Source: Sulfurimonas sp.
GTDB lineage: Bacteria > Campylobacterota > Campylobacteria > Campylobacterales > Sulfurimonadaceae
Assembly: GCA_002732645.1 (NCBI GenBank)
Contig: NVRL01000019.1
Location: forward strand, 1,594 to 8,918
Direction of reading: 5' to 3'
DNA: 7,325 nt
Of the stretch, positions 1-6,160 are shown piece after piece. Under the pieces are notes generated by a model, which ran no database searches, was not told the DNA's origin, and saw only the letters and a program-made list of their open reading frames with translations. Within the stretch, counting starts at the first letter, position 1, and the number at the start of each line of letters is the position of its first letter. Position numbers and translations under genes: made by a program.

Positions 1-934
1 TCTTCGTCTTTAAAAGTTGTTCTAGATGCGTGTGATGCTGAAGCCACTCTGTTGCCATGAAGATTTTACCTTTAATAGCCGCTGCTCTCGCTTTCCACTC
101 AGGTTGGTCGTGGAAGTAGTGTTCATAGTCAATTTTAAGCATTGCAGAACATGTAGCTTCAGGAACTATAATAGCTTCAACATCTTTTGAAAAGCTCTCA
201 AAATACTCGATGTTAAACTTTGCATTATAATCAACCGTATCAAAATCACCTGTAAAATATGCAGGTGCAGAACAACATTTTTGACTCTTTGCCAAGAATG
301 CGTCTATCTCAAGATGTTCTAGAATTTCTAAGAGACCCTCTCCAACACTTTTATAGTTATAGTTACCCAAACAACCGATAAAAATAGCTACCTTTCTTTT
401 ACCACCGTTAGAAATATTTTCAGGGTATGAATTCAAAAATGATGTTTTTGTAAGACTTGGAAGTAGTCTGTCTGCTTTTAACATAGGAATAGAAAATCTA
501 GAGTGCATAGAGTCTATGTCGGCTTTTATCTTAAATCCACAAGTTTGAAATACCCAACCAAGTTTAAATGCTAAATCATTCATCCAGCGATGACGAAGCA
601 GCAGGAAAAAGGCTTTTTTATACCAAGCAATTCCAAACTTTTTAGCTATATCTGAGCGGACTTGTTCTATAACCATATCAGTAGGAAGTGATTTTGGACA
701 TACTTCAACACAGGCAGTACACAAGAAACAAGATTCAAAAATATCTTTGACATTTTTATCTAAATCTAAATTTCCTCTTTGATAAGCTCCTAATAAATCT
801 AGAAAACCACGAGGAGATGTAACCTCATCGGCATTTACGTTATGTATTGTACAAACTGGAATACACTTTCCACACTTTATACAATCATCCGTGATATTAG
901 CGTAATCAAAAATTTCTTGAGACGTTTTGCTCAT
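1..934 (-). CDS. (Fe-S)-binding protein with two [4Fe-4S] motifs and a CCG domain (GlpC/HdrD/LutA-like), partial at C-terminus
   Basis: Translated by hand from the ATG at 934-932; the frame stays open for 311 codons to the left edge, so the C-terminal part is missing. Two ferredoxin-type C-x2-C-x2-C-x3-C motifs lie at Cys18/21/24/28 and Cys69/72/75/79, each expected to bind a [4Fe-4S] cluster. From about residue 182 a cysteine-rich CCG domain begins (GCLGN with Cys188, KCCSAP with Cys220-Cys221, EATCSAM with Cys262). The fourth usual cysteine of that module is replaced by Met265. Proteins of this build (GlpC, GlcF/LutA, HdrD/HdrB) carry electrons between a dehydrogenase and quinones or thiols. 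Most have a second CCG domain, which would lie beyond the edge. No signal peptide is seen, so it is probably cytoplasmic or membrane-peripheral. It starts 2 bases after the hemN stop with no clear Shine-Dalgarno, so translation is probably coupled to hemN. From memory, H. pylori has a glpC-labelled gene beside hemN. The exact substrate cannot be told; GlpC by name alone would be over-reading. Confidence 0.88.
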   Translation of the reverse strand, partial: MSKTSQEIFDYANITDDCIKCGKCIPVCTIHNVNADEVTSPRGFLDLLGAYQRGNLDLDKNVKDIFESCFLCTACVEVCPKSLPTDMVIEQVRSDIAKKFGIAWYKKAFFLLLRHRWMNDLAFKLGWVFQTCGFKIKADIDSMHSRFSIPMLKADRLLPSLTKTSFLNSYPENISNGGKRKVAIFIGCLGNYNYKSVGEGLLEILEHLEIDAFLAKSQKCCSAPAYFTGDFDTVDYNAKFNIEYFESFSKDVEAIIVPEATCSAMLKIDYEHYFHDQPEWKARAAAIKGKIFMATEWLQHHTHLEQLLKTK

Positions 935-936
935 TA

Positions 937-2304
937 CTATACCGTTTTAGAAAATGTTTTAGAGCTGGCAACATGATTTTTCATATACGCGTCAAAAGGC
1001 ATCGCAATATTACGTATAAGAAGAGTTCCTGTATGGCTACACTCTATTGAATTTTCATCCATAGTTAAAAGATTATCTTCTGCAAAAGGTTTAAGTGCTT
1101 CAATAGCATCTGCAAAATATGTTTTAAATTCTATGTTAAAAAGTTTCTCAAATCTTTTTATATCAAGCTTGAAGTTACTCATAAGCTCCATGATTACATA
1201 CTGTCTGATTTGGTCATCTTCATTTAATACAATACCACGTTCAAATGGAAGTTTTCCTGCATCTATTGCTTCTTCATACTCACCCATAACTTTAAAGTTC
1301 TGGTTATAAGAGTCAACACCCTCACCGATAGAAGTAAGCCCTACACCGATAAGGTCAGCTCCACCTTTAGTAGTATAACCTTGGAAGTTTCTATGCAGTT
1401 CACCCTTATTAATAGCTTTAAATAGCTCATCTTCCGGTTTTGCGAAGTGATCCATACCAATCATCTTGTAACCGTGAGAAGTTAAAAAGTCTATAGTGTA
1501 CTGCATAATTTGAAGTTTCTCATCCGGAAGTGGAAGAGTTGTCTCATCTATCTTTCTCATAGTCTTTTTAAGCCAAGGAACGTGAGCATAGTTAAATACT
1601 GCAAATCTGTCTGGGTTAAGAGTAAGAGATAAAGAAAGTGTCTCTTTAAAAGTCTCTAAAGATTGATATGGAAGTCCATAAATAAGATCAACATTTACTG
1701 AGATCATATTATATTTTCTAGCCAAATCCATTGCATCTTTTGTAATGTTATAAGGTTGTACACGGTGTACTGCAATTTGTACTTTTTCATTAAAATCTTG
1801 AATACCAAAACTCACACGGTTAAAACCTGCTTCACTCATAACGCGCATCTGATCTTCATCAATATGACGTGGATCTATCTCACAACTGATCTCAGCATCT
1901 GAGCGAAAGTTTGGAAAGTACGACTTAATCTCTTCAATAATCTCTTTAAGTTGAGGGGCTGTAAAGAATGTCGGTGTACCACCACCAAAGTGCATCTGAA
2001 GAACTTCACGATTACAGTCTACATGTTTAGAAAGTATTACTAACTCTCTTTTTAAATAATCCATATAACGAAGCATCTTATCTTCTTTAGAAGTAAAGAC
2101 AACATTACAACCACAGAAGTAACATGCATTTCTACAAAAAGGAAGATGAAAATATAAACTTAATGGACGAGAAGAATCTTGCGACTCTAACTTTTGAATA
2201 TATTCATCATATCCATAAGCATCACTAAATTCTAGTGCTGTAGGGTAACTTGTGTAACGAGGTCCAGGTTTTGAGTACTTTGTAAACTTTGCGAAATCTA
2301 GCAT
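937..2304 (-). CDS. hemN: oxygen-independent coproporphyrinogen III dehydrogenase (radical SAM)
   Basis: HemN oxidatively decarboxylates two propionates of coproporphyrinogen III to give protoporphyrinogen IX without oxygen, using SAM and a [4Fe-4S] cluster in the cytoplasm. Counted from the ATG at 2304 (455 aa; E. coli HemN is 457), the radical SAM cysteines are Cys57, Cys61 and Cys64, with the HemN-typical extra Cys66 (FCRNACYFCGC). Also present are the N-terminal GPRYTSYPTALEF block, Tyr51, the SAM-binding GGGTPTF at 107-113, the DLIYGLP block, RNFQGYTT at 305-312 and the C-terminal RNIAMPFDAYM. The RNFQGYTT block and fourth cysteine separate it from the HemW heme-chaperone branch. An in-frame ATG at 2319 would add five residues (MLGIK). 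I prefer 2304 because AGGA lies 6 bases before it, while the GAGGA before 2319 lies inside a palindromic repeat. It sits downstream of msbA and just upstream of an Fe-S protein gene. Confidence 0.96.
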   Translation of the reverse strand: MLDFAKFTKYSKPGPRYTSYPTALEFSDAYGYDEYIQKLESQDSSRPLSLYFHLPFCRNACYFCGCNVVFTSKEDKMLRYMDYLKRELVILSKHVDCNREVLQMHFGGGTPTFFTAPQLKEIIEEIKSYFPNFRSDAEISCEIDPRHIDEDQMRVMSEAGFNRVSFGIQDFNEKVQIAVHRVQPYNITKDAMDLARKYNMISVNVDLIYGLPYQSLETFKETLSLSLTLNPDRFAVFNYAHVPWLKKTMRKIDETTLPLPDEKLQIMQYTIDFLTSHGYKMIGMDHFAKPEDELFKAINKGELHRNFQGYTTKGGADLIGVGLTSIGEGVDSYNQNFKVMGEYEEAIDAGKLPFERGIVLNEDDQIRQYVIMELMSNFKLDIKRFEKLFNIEFKTYFADAIEALKPFAEDNLLTMDENSIECSHTGTLLIRNIAMPFDAYMKNHVASSKTFSKTV

Positions 2305-2319
2305 TTTTATTCCTAGCAT

Positions 2320-2345
2320 GTCATCCTCAGCTTGACTGGGGATCT
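2320..2345. repeat. REP-like palindromic element in the msbA-hemN gap
   Basis: On the + strand, ATCCTCAG (2323-2330) and CTGGGGAT (2336-2343) form an 8-bp stem with one G-T wobble around the 5-base loop CTTGA, flanked by GTC on the left and CT on the right. It resembles the short interspersed GTCATYCY...CTTGA...RGGATCT palindromes found in many bacterial genomes; that likeness is from memory and copy number cannot be seen here. In the leftward mRNA the same stem has one A-C mismatch and would enclose the GAGGA just before the ATG at 2319. No U-tract follows, so it is not a classic intrinsic terminator. The rest of the gap (2346-2392) is AT-rich, with only weak -10-like hexamers (TATATT at 2352-2347, GATAAT at 2364-2359). 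Confidence 0.6.
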
Positions 2346-2392
2346 AAATATAAATGCGATTATCTCTAAATTTTGCTAATAAACCTATTAAA

Positions 2393-4102
2393 CTATTTAT
2401 CAAACTCTCCAGCTAATCTTTGATATACCTCAGATGTTGCTAAAAGTTCACTATGATTTCCAGATGCAACTACCCTGCCCTTTTGCATTACTAGGATTTT
2501 ATCGGCATGTTCTATAGTGCTTAATCTATGAGCAATCGTAATAGTAATCTTATCTTTAGTATACTCATCCAAGGCTGCTTGAATCCTCTTTTCACTCTCG
2601 TTATCAAGTGCAGAAGTAGCTTCATCAAAAAGTAGAAGTGAAGAGTGTTTATATATCGCCCTAGCTATTGCAACACGTTGTCGCTGACCACCTGATAGAT
2701 TTGCTCCAAACTCCTCCATCATTGTGTCTATACCATTTTCTAATGAGCTAGCAAAGGCTGAAGCATCTGCTAATCTCAGAGCTTCTTCAACCCTACTTAC
2801 ATCTATCTCTTGCCCATAGGCAACATTTGCCGCAAGTGAATCTTGAAAGATATATATTCTTTGAGTAACCAAAGAAATATGATGTTTTAAAGAGTCTTGT
2901 GTGTACTCTTTTATATTTTTTCCATTTACTGAAATTTCTCCAGATTCAGGATCATAAAAGCGAAGAATCATATTTATAAATGTAGATTTCCCACCTCCAC
3001 TATCTCCGACAAGAGCAATATTTTCACCTTGTTTTATATGTATACTGATATCATTTAAAGCATATGTATCTTCATATTTTAAAGATACATTTTTAAACTC
3101 TACGCTCTTAATATCATTTTCTAAAAGTTCTTGACCATCAATTATTTTATTTTGAGTATCAAGCACTTCAAAAACTCTTTCACTGGCAGCTACAGCATCT
3201 TGAATTCTACGATAGATTGAACTTATTCGACGAATAGGTTGAAAAACAAGCCCTACTGCCGTTAAAAATGCTGTAAATTCCCCTACAGTCATTTTGTTAT
3301 CATAAACTTCTTTACCACCTACAAAAATGACCATTGCAAGTCCAGCAGCACCGATAATCTCCATCATTGGAGAAACTATCTCACCGACATAAACTGACTT
3401 CATATTTATCTTAAAGAACTTCCAGTTCTCTACACTGAAACGATCCATTTCATAGTTTTGAGTTGCATTTGCTTTGATTATTTCACTATTATTAAAGACC
3501 TCTGTTAAACGAGTAACTACATCCGCACTTTTTTCCTGTGAGCGATGTGAATATTTTTTTAGTTTTCTTGCAATTAGAACAAGAGGATAAATTACAACAG
3601 GCACAAGAATCAATGAATAAAAAGCAAGCATCGGGTTTAGATATATAACATAAGCTAAAAGTGCGACGATTGTTATACTTTCACGAAAAAGTTCAGGAAG
3701 CATATTTGATACAAAATACTCTATACGACCGATATCATTAACTACTCTGGAAATAAGTTCACCACTTCTATTTTTGTATAAAAAGCTCATATCTAAACTA
3801 ATAATTTTAGATAGCAAAATTTCTCTAAACCTTGATATAACATGCTGTCCAATATAGTTCATATATACTGATTGTATATAACGACCAATTGCTTTAAAGA
3901 AATAAATACCTATTAAACCAAGAGGGATAAGATAAAGCATCTCCTCTTTTCTTGATATAAACATATCATCCATTAAAGGTTTCATAATATAAGCTGTTGC
4001 TGTTGTAGCACTAACTGTTAAAATTATTCCAAATAAGACTAAAAGATATTGTGGTTTATACTCTTTTATATATGGCCAAAAACGCTTTAAAACTTTTTTC
4101 AA
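2393..4102 (-). CDS. msbA: MsbA-type lipid A/lipid exporter, fused permease-ATPase ABC protein
   Basis: A half-transporter of 569 aa (E. coli MsbA is 582), expected to work as an inner-membrane homodimer that flips lipid A-core or a related lipid to the periplasmic leaflet. The N-terminal half (about residues 15-300) holds the six-helix exporter domain, with hydrophobic stretches near 18-40, 56-76, 142-160, 161-178, 245-262 and 275-290. The ATPase domain has Walker A GDSGGGKST (366-374), Q-loop Gln414, signature LSGGQ (469-473), Walker B LLLFDE with Asp493 and catalytic Glu494, D-loop SALD (497-500) and H-loop His525, so it appears fully active. The start is TTG at 4102-4100, with AGGA 6 bases upstream overlapping the preceding stop codon; the next in-frame Met is residue 40, inside the first helix. 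It lies 8 bases after the LtaS-like gene, so the two are surely co-transcribed. Substrate assignment is by similarity and context; a general lipid or drug exporter is the alternative. Confidence 0.88.
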   Translation of the reverse strand: MKKVLKRFWPYIKEYKPQYLLVLFGIILTVSATTATAYIMKPLMDDMFISRKEEMLYLIPLGLIGIYFFKAIGRYIQSVYMNYIGQHVISRFREILLSKIISLDMSFLYKNRSGELISRVVNDIGRIEYFVSNMLPELFRESITIVALLAYVIYLNPMLAFYSLILVPVVIYPLVLIARKLKKYSHRSQEKSADVVTRLTEVFNNSEIIKANATQNYEMDRFSVENWKFFKINMKSVYVGEIVSPMMEIIGAAGLAMVIFVGGKEVYDNKMTVGEFTAFLTAVGLVFQPIRRISSIYRRIQDAVAASERVFEVLDTQNKIIDGQELLENDIKSVEFKNVSLKYEDTYALNDISIHIKQGENIALVGDSGGGKSTFINMILRFYDPESGEISVNGKNIKEYTQDSLKHHISLVTQRIYIFQDSLAANVAYGQEIDVSRVEEALRLADASAFASSLENGIDTMMEEFGANLSGGQRQRVAIARAIYKHSSLLLFDEATSALDNESEKRIQAALDEYTKDKITITIAHRLSTIEHADKILVMQKGRVVASGNHSELLATSEVYQRLAGEFDK

Positions 4103-4108
4103 ATACTT

Positions 4109-4112
4109 TCCT
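4109..4112 (-). promoter_or_regulatory. ribosome binding site deciding the msbA TTG start
   Basis: On the minus strand AGGA runs from 4112 to 4109, using the last two bases of the upstream TAG stop (4113-4111). It is followed by six bases and then TTG AAA AAA GTT. There is no ATG in frame near this point. The overlap of stop codon and Shine-Dalgarno suggests that ribosomes finishing the upstream gene reinitiate here. Confidence 0.6.
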
Positions 4113-6096
4113 ACTTCTTCTGTGATTTAATTAAATATTCTGTTACTGCCAATGAAGCTTTGTAGTATTCATTACACTCTTTTTGTTCATCTGACATTGC
4201 TTTTGTGTCTTTAAAACCACCATTTTTCGCCATTATAACACCTGCATCATTAAAACCACAATGCAGAGTATTGTTATCTAAAAGATTTGTTCCTATAGCT
4301 GTGTATGATTTGTCATAAAGTGTCAGGTTATACAGAGTCGGAAATATATCTTTATGTGAAGATGCAAGAGTCGTATCAATAGCCTCTTCTGGTTTTAACT
4401 CATCAGGTATGTAGATATAAAAAGGAATACGTTTTGTTTGAGTAAAATGACTATCATACTTCATAACTCCCTCAACTGTATTATTGTCAGCTGTTATAGC
4501 TATAATACTATTTTCTGCTAAAGATGAAGATTTAATCTTGTCCAAAAACTCACCTGCACTATCAACTGCATATGCATAGTCTTTAAATCTTCTCTTAACT
4601 AAATCAAGGTCTCCAGTTATGTGTTCTTTTAAATCTTTAGATATTTTTAAAGAGTTTGATTTATAATGAGACGGGATAGTGTAAGGAGGATGATTGTTAG
4701 TTGTCAGTACAAAAATAAATTGTGGCTCTGTCGCATCTTTTAATTTTTCATATACATATTCATAAAGATATTCATCAAAGACACCCCAATCATGAGAAAT
4801 AGAATCAATATTTTTATCCAGAGATTTTGCAATTGCGCCCTTTCCTCTTGTATGCTTAAATCCCTGTCTTGACATAAAACTACCCACATTTCTCCAAAAC
4901 AGATCTCCACCATAAACGAAGCTTGTTTCATATCCAGCATCTGCGTACACTTTTGCGCTCGCTTGTTTGAAATGAGTATTTAGGAATGAGCTCTGTGCAA
5001 AAGATGTAGATTTTGGACGAGCTGTAATATTTAACAGTAGTGGTTCAAGGGAGACCACTGTTCCGTTTGAACTAGATATAAAAGATGTAAATAGAACATC
5101 TTCTTCAAAATGCTTTTTCAATTTTCCCATAATATTAAAACTATCACTTTGATAATCAAGCAATGGCATCCCAAAACTTTCAACCATAATAACTACAACT
5201 TGAGGTAATCTATCTTTTAAGTGTTTATCTTTAGATGTTTTTTTGACTAAATTATTTAATAGATTTTCTCTATCGATATCTTTAGTCTGTTTAAAGACTT
5301 CAAAAGCTTCTGCTATCTTGCCTCTATATCCAACACTTTTTATAAGGTCGTAATTTCCAGACTTACTCTTAGTATATTGGTTGTATGAATCAAAAATTGC
5401 AAAGCTTGGAGTTTGCGGAAGTTTATTTATGAGTGGATCTTGACTCACGTCTGAGATACTATATGCCAAAGGAAAGATACCTACGGAACCTCTACCTAAT
5501 AGTGCTACCCCTACAATTATAAAAAGAAAAACAGCTAATTGTTTTAGCCATTTAATATTAAATTCAAACTTATCATGAACTTTCAAAATTTTAAAAATCA
5601 TAAAATATAAAAAAACAAAAAATCCGACTACAGACAATCCAACTAATGTAACATTATAGTTTTTAAAAGCTGTATTAATTAGAGCACTTGTATCATCGTC
5701 AAAAACACCGAAAATCATAAGTGTAGAGTGCTCTCCAAAAAAAGAAAAATATGTTAAATCAGTAAAAGTAAGAAACGCTAAAAAAGTTAAAAATAAAACA
5801 AAATAAAATCTATAAAAAGTATACAAGTACTTTTGAACAAATCTAATTCTTAAAAGCCAAATCACAAATAAAAGTAACACTCCAACTGCATTTATATAAG
5901 CCATCATACTTACATCTAATCTAAAGCCTAAAAAGAAAGCATCAAATAATTCAGAATAAGAATAATCACTAGTTGTTCCGTAGTTTAAAAATAGGTAAAG
6001 TCTTGAAAGGGACATTAAAAAAAGGACGACTAAAGATAGTTTCAAAATAGAATATAGTAAATTGATTAAAAAATTGAAGTGTTGATATTTTTGCAT
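4111..6096 (-). CDS. LtaS/MdoB-like sulfatase-fold membrane transferase (phosphoglycerol/phosphoethanolamine transferase family)
   Basis: A 661-aa protein from the ATG at 6096 with the LtaS layout: five N-terminal membrane helices (about 10-34, 65-83, 97-118, 149-170, 186-204), then a large outward-facing alkaline phosphatase/sulfatase-fold domain from about 298. Family-like active-site blocks appear in order: VVIMVESFG (metal-ligand Glu306), SNGTVVSLE (probable nucleophile Thr346), SHDWGVFDE (433-441), TTNNHPPY (His469) and ITADNNT (Asp537-Asn538). The last block normally reads Asp-His, so one expected metal ligand is Asn. Relatives move glycerol-phosphate or phosphoethanolamine from phospholipids onto lipoteichoic acid, periplasmic glucans or lipid A; true hydrolytic sulfatase action is unlikely, as the CxPxR motif is absent. 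The acceptor is unknown. As the first gene before msbA, it probably modifies an envelope lipid or glycan. A TTG two codons upstream (6102) is possible, but it overlaps a TATAAT box and has no Shine-Dalgarno. Confidence 0.85.
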   Translation of the reverse strand: MQKYQHFNFLINLLYSILKLSLVVLFLMSLSRLYLFLNYGTTSDYSYSELFDAFFLGFRLDVSMMAYINAVGVLLLFVIWLLRIRFVQKYLYTFYRFYFVLFLTFLAFLTFTDLTYFSFFGEHSTLMIFGVFDDDTSALINTAFKNYNVTLVGLSVVGFFVFLYFMIFKILKVHDKFEFNIKWLKQLAVFLFIIVGVALLGRGSVGIFPLAYSISDVSQDPLINKLPQTPSFAIFDSYNQYTKSKSGNYDLIKSVGYRGKIAEAFEVFKQTKDIDRENLLNNLVKKTSKDKHLKDRLPQVVVIMVESFGMPLLDYQSDSFNIMGKLKKHFEEDVLFTSFISSSNGTVVSLEPLLLNITARPKSTSFAQSSFLNTHFKQASAKVYADAGYETSFVYGGDLFWRNVGSFMSRQGFKHTRGKGAIAKSLDKNIDSISHDWGVFDEYLYEYVYEKLKDATEPQFIFVLTTNNHPPYTIPSHYKSNSLKISKDLKEHITGDLDLVKRRFKDYAYAVDSAGEFLDKIKSSSLAENSIIAITADNNTVEGVMKYDSHFTQTKRIPFYIYIPDELKPEEAIDTTLASSHKDIFPTLYNLTLYDKSYTAIGTNLLDNNTLHCGFNDAGVIMAKNGGFKDTKAMSDEQKECNEYYKASLAVTEYLIKSQKK

Positions 6097-6101
6097 TTGC
6101 A

Positions 6102-6107
6102 ATTATA
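6102..6107 (-). promoter_or_regulatory. -10 box TATAAT for the leftward LtaS-like/msbA operon, possibly giving a leaderless mRNA
   Basis: Reading the minus strand, a perfect TATAAT (6107-6102) directly follows TG, and five bases (TGCAA) separate it from the ATG at 6096. Transcription normally begins about 6-8 bases after the -10 box, so the transcript would start at or within a base or two of the A of ATG and have no leader. No purine-rich Shine-Dalgarno precedes this ATG, which agrees. No convincing -35 is seen, as is usual for housekeeping promoters of Campylobacterota. A start further inside the gene, or a second promoter upstream, is the alternative. Confidence 0.5.
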
Positions 6108-6111
6108 CAGT

Positions 6112-6151
6112 TTTTAATCATCTTTTTAGTAAAATAGCAAACTTTTAATCA
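6112..6151 (+). repeat. pair of 9-bp direct repeats TTTTAATCA in the divergent promoter
   Basis: TTTTAATCA occurs at 6112-6120 and 6143-6151, start to start 31 bp, close to three helical turns, so both copies face the same side of the DNA. One copy lies just upstream of the leftward -10 box and the other lies between the rightward -10 box and its ribosome binding site. The pair could be operator half-sites for a regulator of both operons, but the region is very AT-rich and chance is a fair alternative. Confidence 0.3.
6130..6135 (+). promoter_or_regulatory. candidate -10 box TAAAAT for the rightward epimerase-rfbA operon
   Basis: TAAAAT at 6130-6135 lies 25 bases before the ATG at 6161, preceded by T-rich runs (6111-6115, 6123-6127) of the kind that replace a -35 box in Campylobacterota promoters. 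A start near 6142 would leave a leader of about 19 bases containing the ribosome binding site. It falls roughly where the -35 region of the leftward promoter would be, so the two polymerases would compete for the same DNA. Confidence 0.4.
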
Positions 6152-6154
6152 AGG
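6151..6154 (+). promoter_or_regulatory. ribosome binding site of the epimerase gene
   Basis: AAGG at 6151-6154 is followed by six bases (CTAATA) and the ATG at 6161. This fixes the start used for the epimerase and gives the correct N-terminus for a Rossmann protein, with the glycine motif starting at residue 9. Confidence 0.6.
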
Positions 6155-6160
6155 CTAATA

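Noticed and set aside
2305..2319. Five extra N-terminal residues of HemN from the ATG at 2319
   Set aside because: The ATG and its GAGGA arise at the edge of the palindromic repeat, and the ATG at 2304 has its own well-spaced AGGA. Kept only as an alternative.
2320..2392. Intrinsic terminator after msbA
   Set aside because: The only clear hairpin (2323-2343) is not followed by a U-tract in the direction of transcription, has an A-C mismatch in that RNA, and sits at the hemN start.
4740..4940. Open frame of 66 codons on the minus strand inside the LtaS-like gene
   Set aside because: It lies wholly within a strongly conserved catalytic-domain coding region in another frame and shows no domain or ribosome site of its own.
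5034..5072. Inverted repeats in the LtaS-like gene (AGTGGT/ACCACT at 5039-5059 and GTTCAA/TTGAAC at 5043-5072)
   Set aside because: They lie in the codons around the catalytic Thr (SNGTVVSLEPLL), overlap each other and are short, so protein constraint and chance explain them.
4111..6096. Calling the LtaS-like gene a true sulfatase
   Set aside because: The CxPxR motif that is converted to formylglycine in sulfatases is missing; the five-helix N-terminus and Thr nucleophile region match the LtaS/MdoB group.
6097..6102. TTG start at 6102 for the LtaS-like protein
   Set aside because: The T of this TTG is the last base of a perfect TATAAT box and no Shine-Dalgarno precedes it; the ATG two codons later is the simpler choice.
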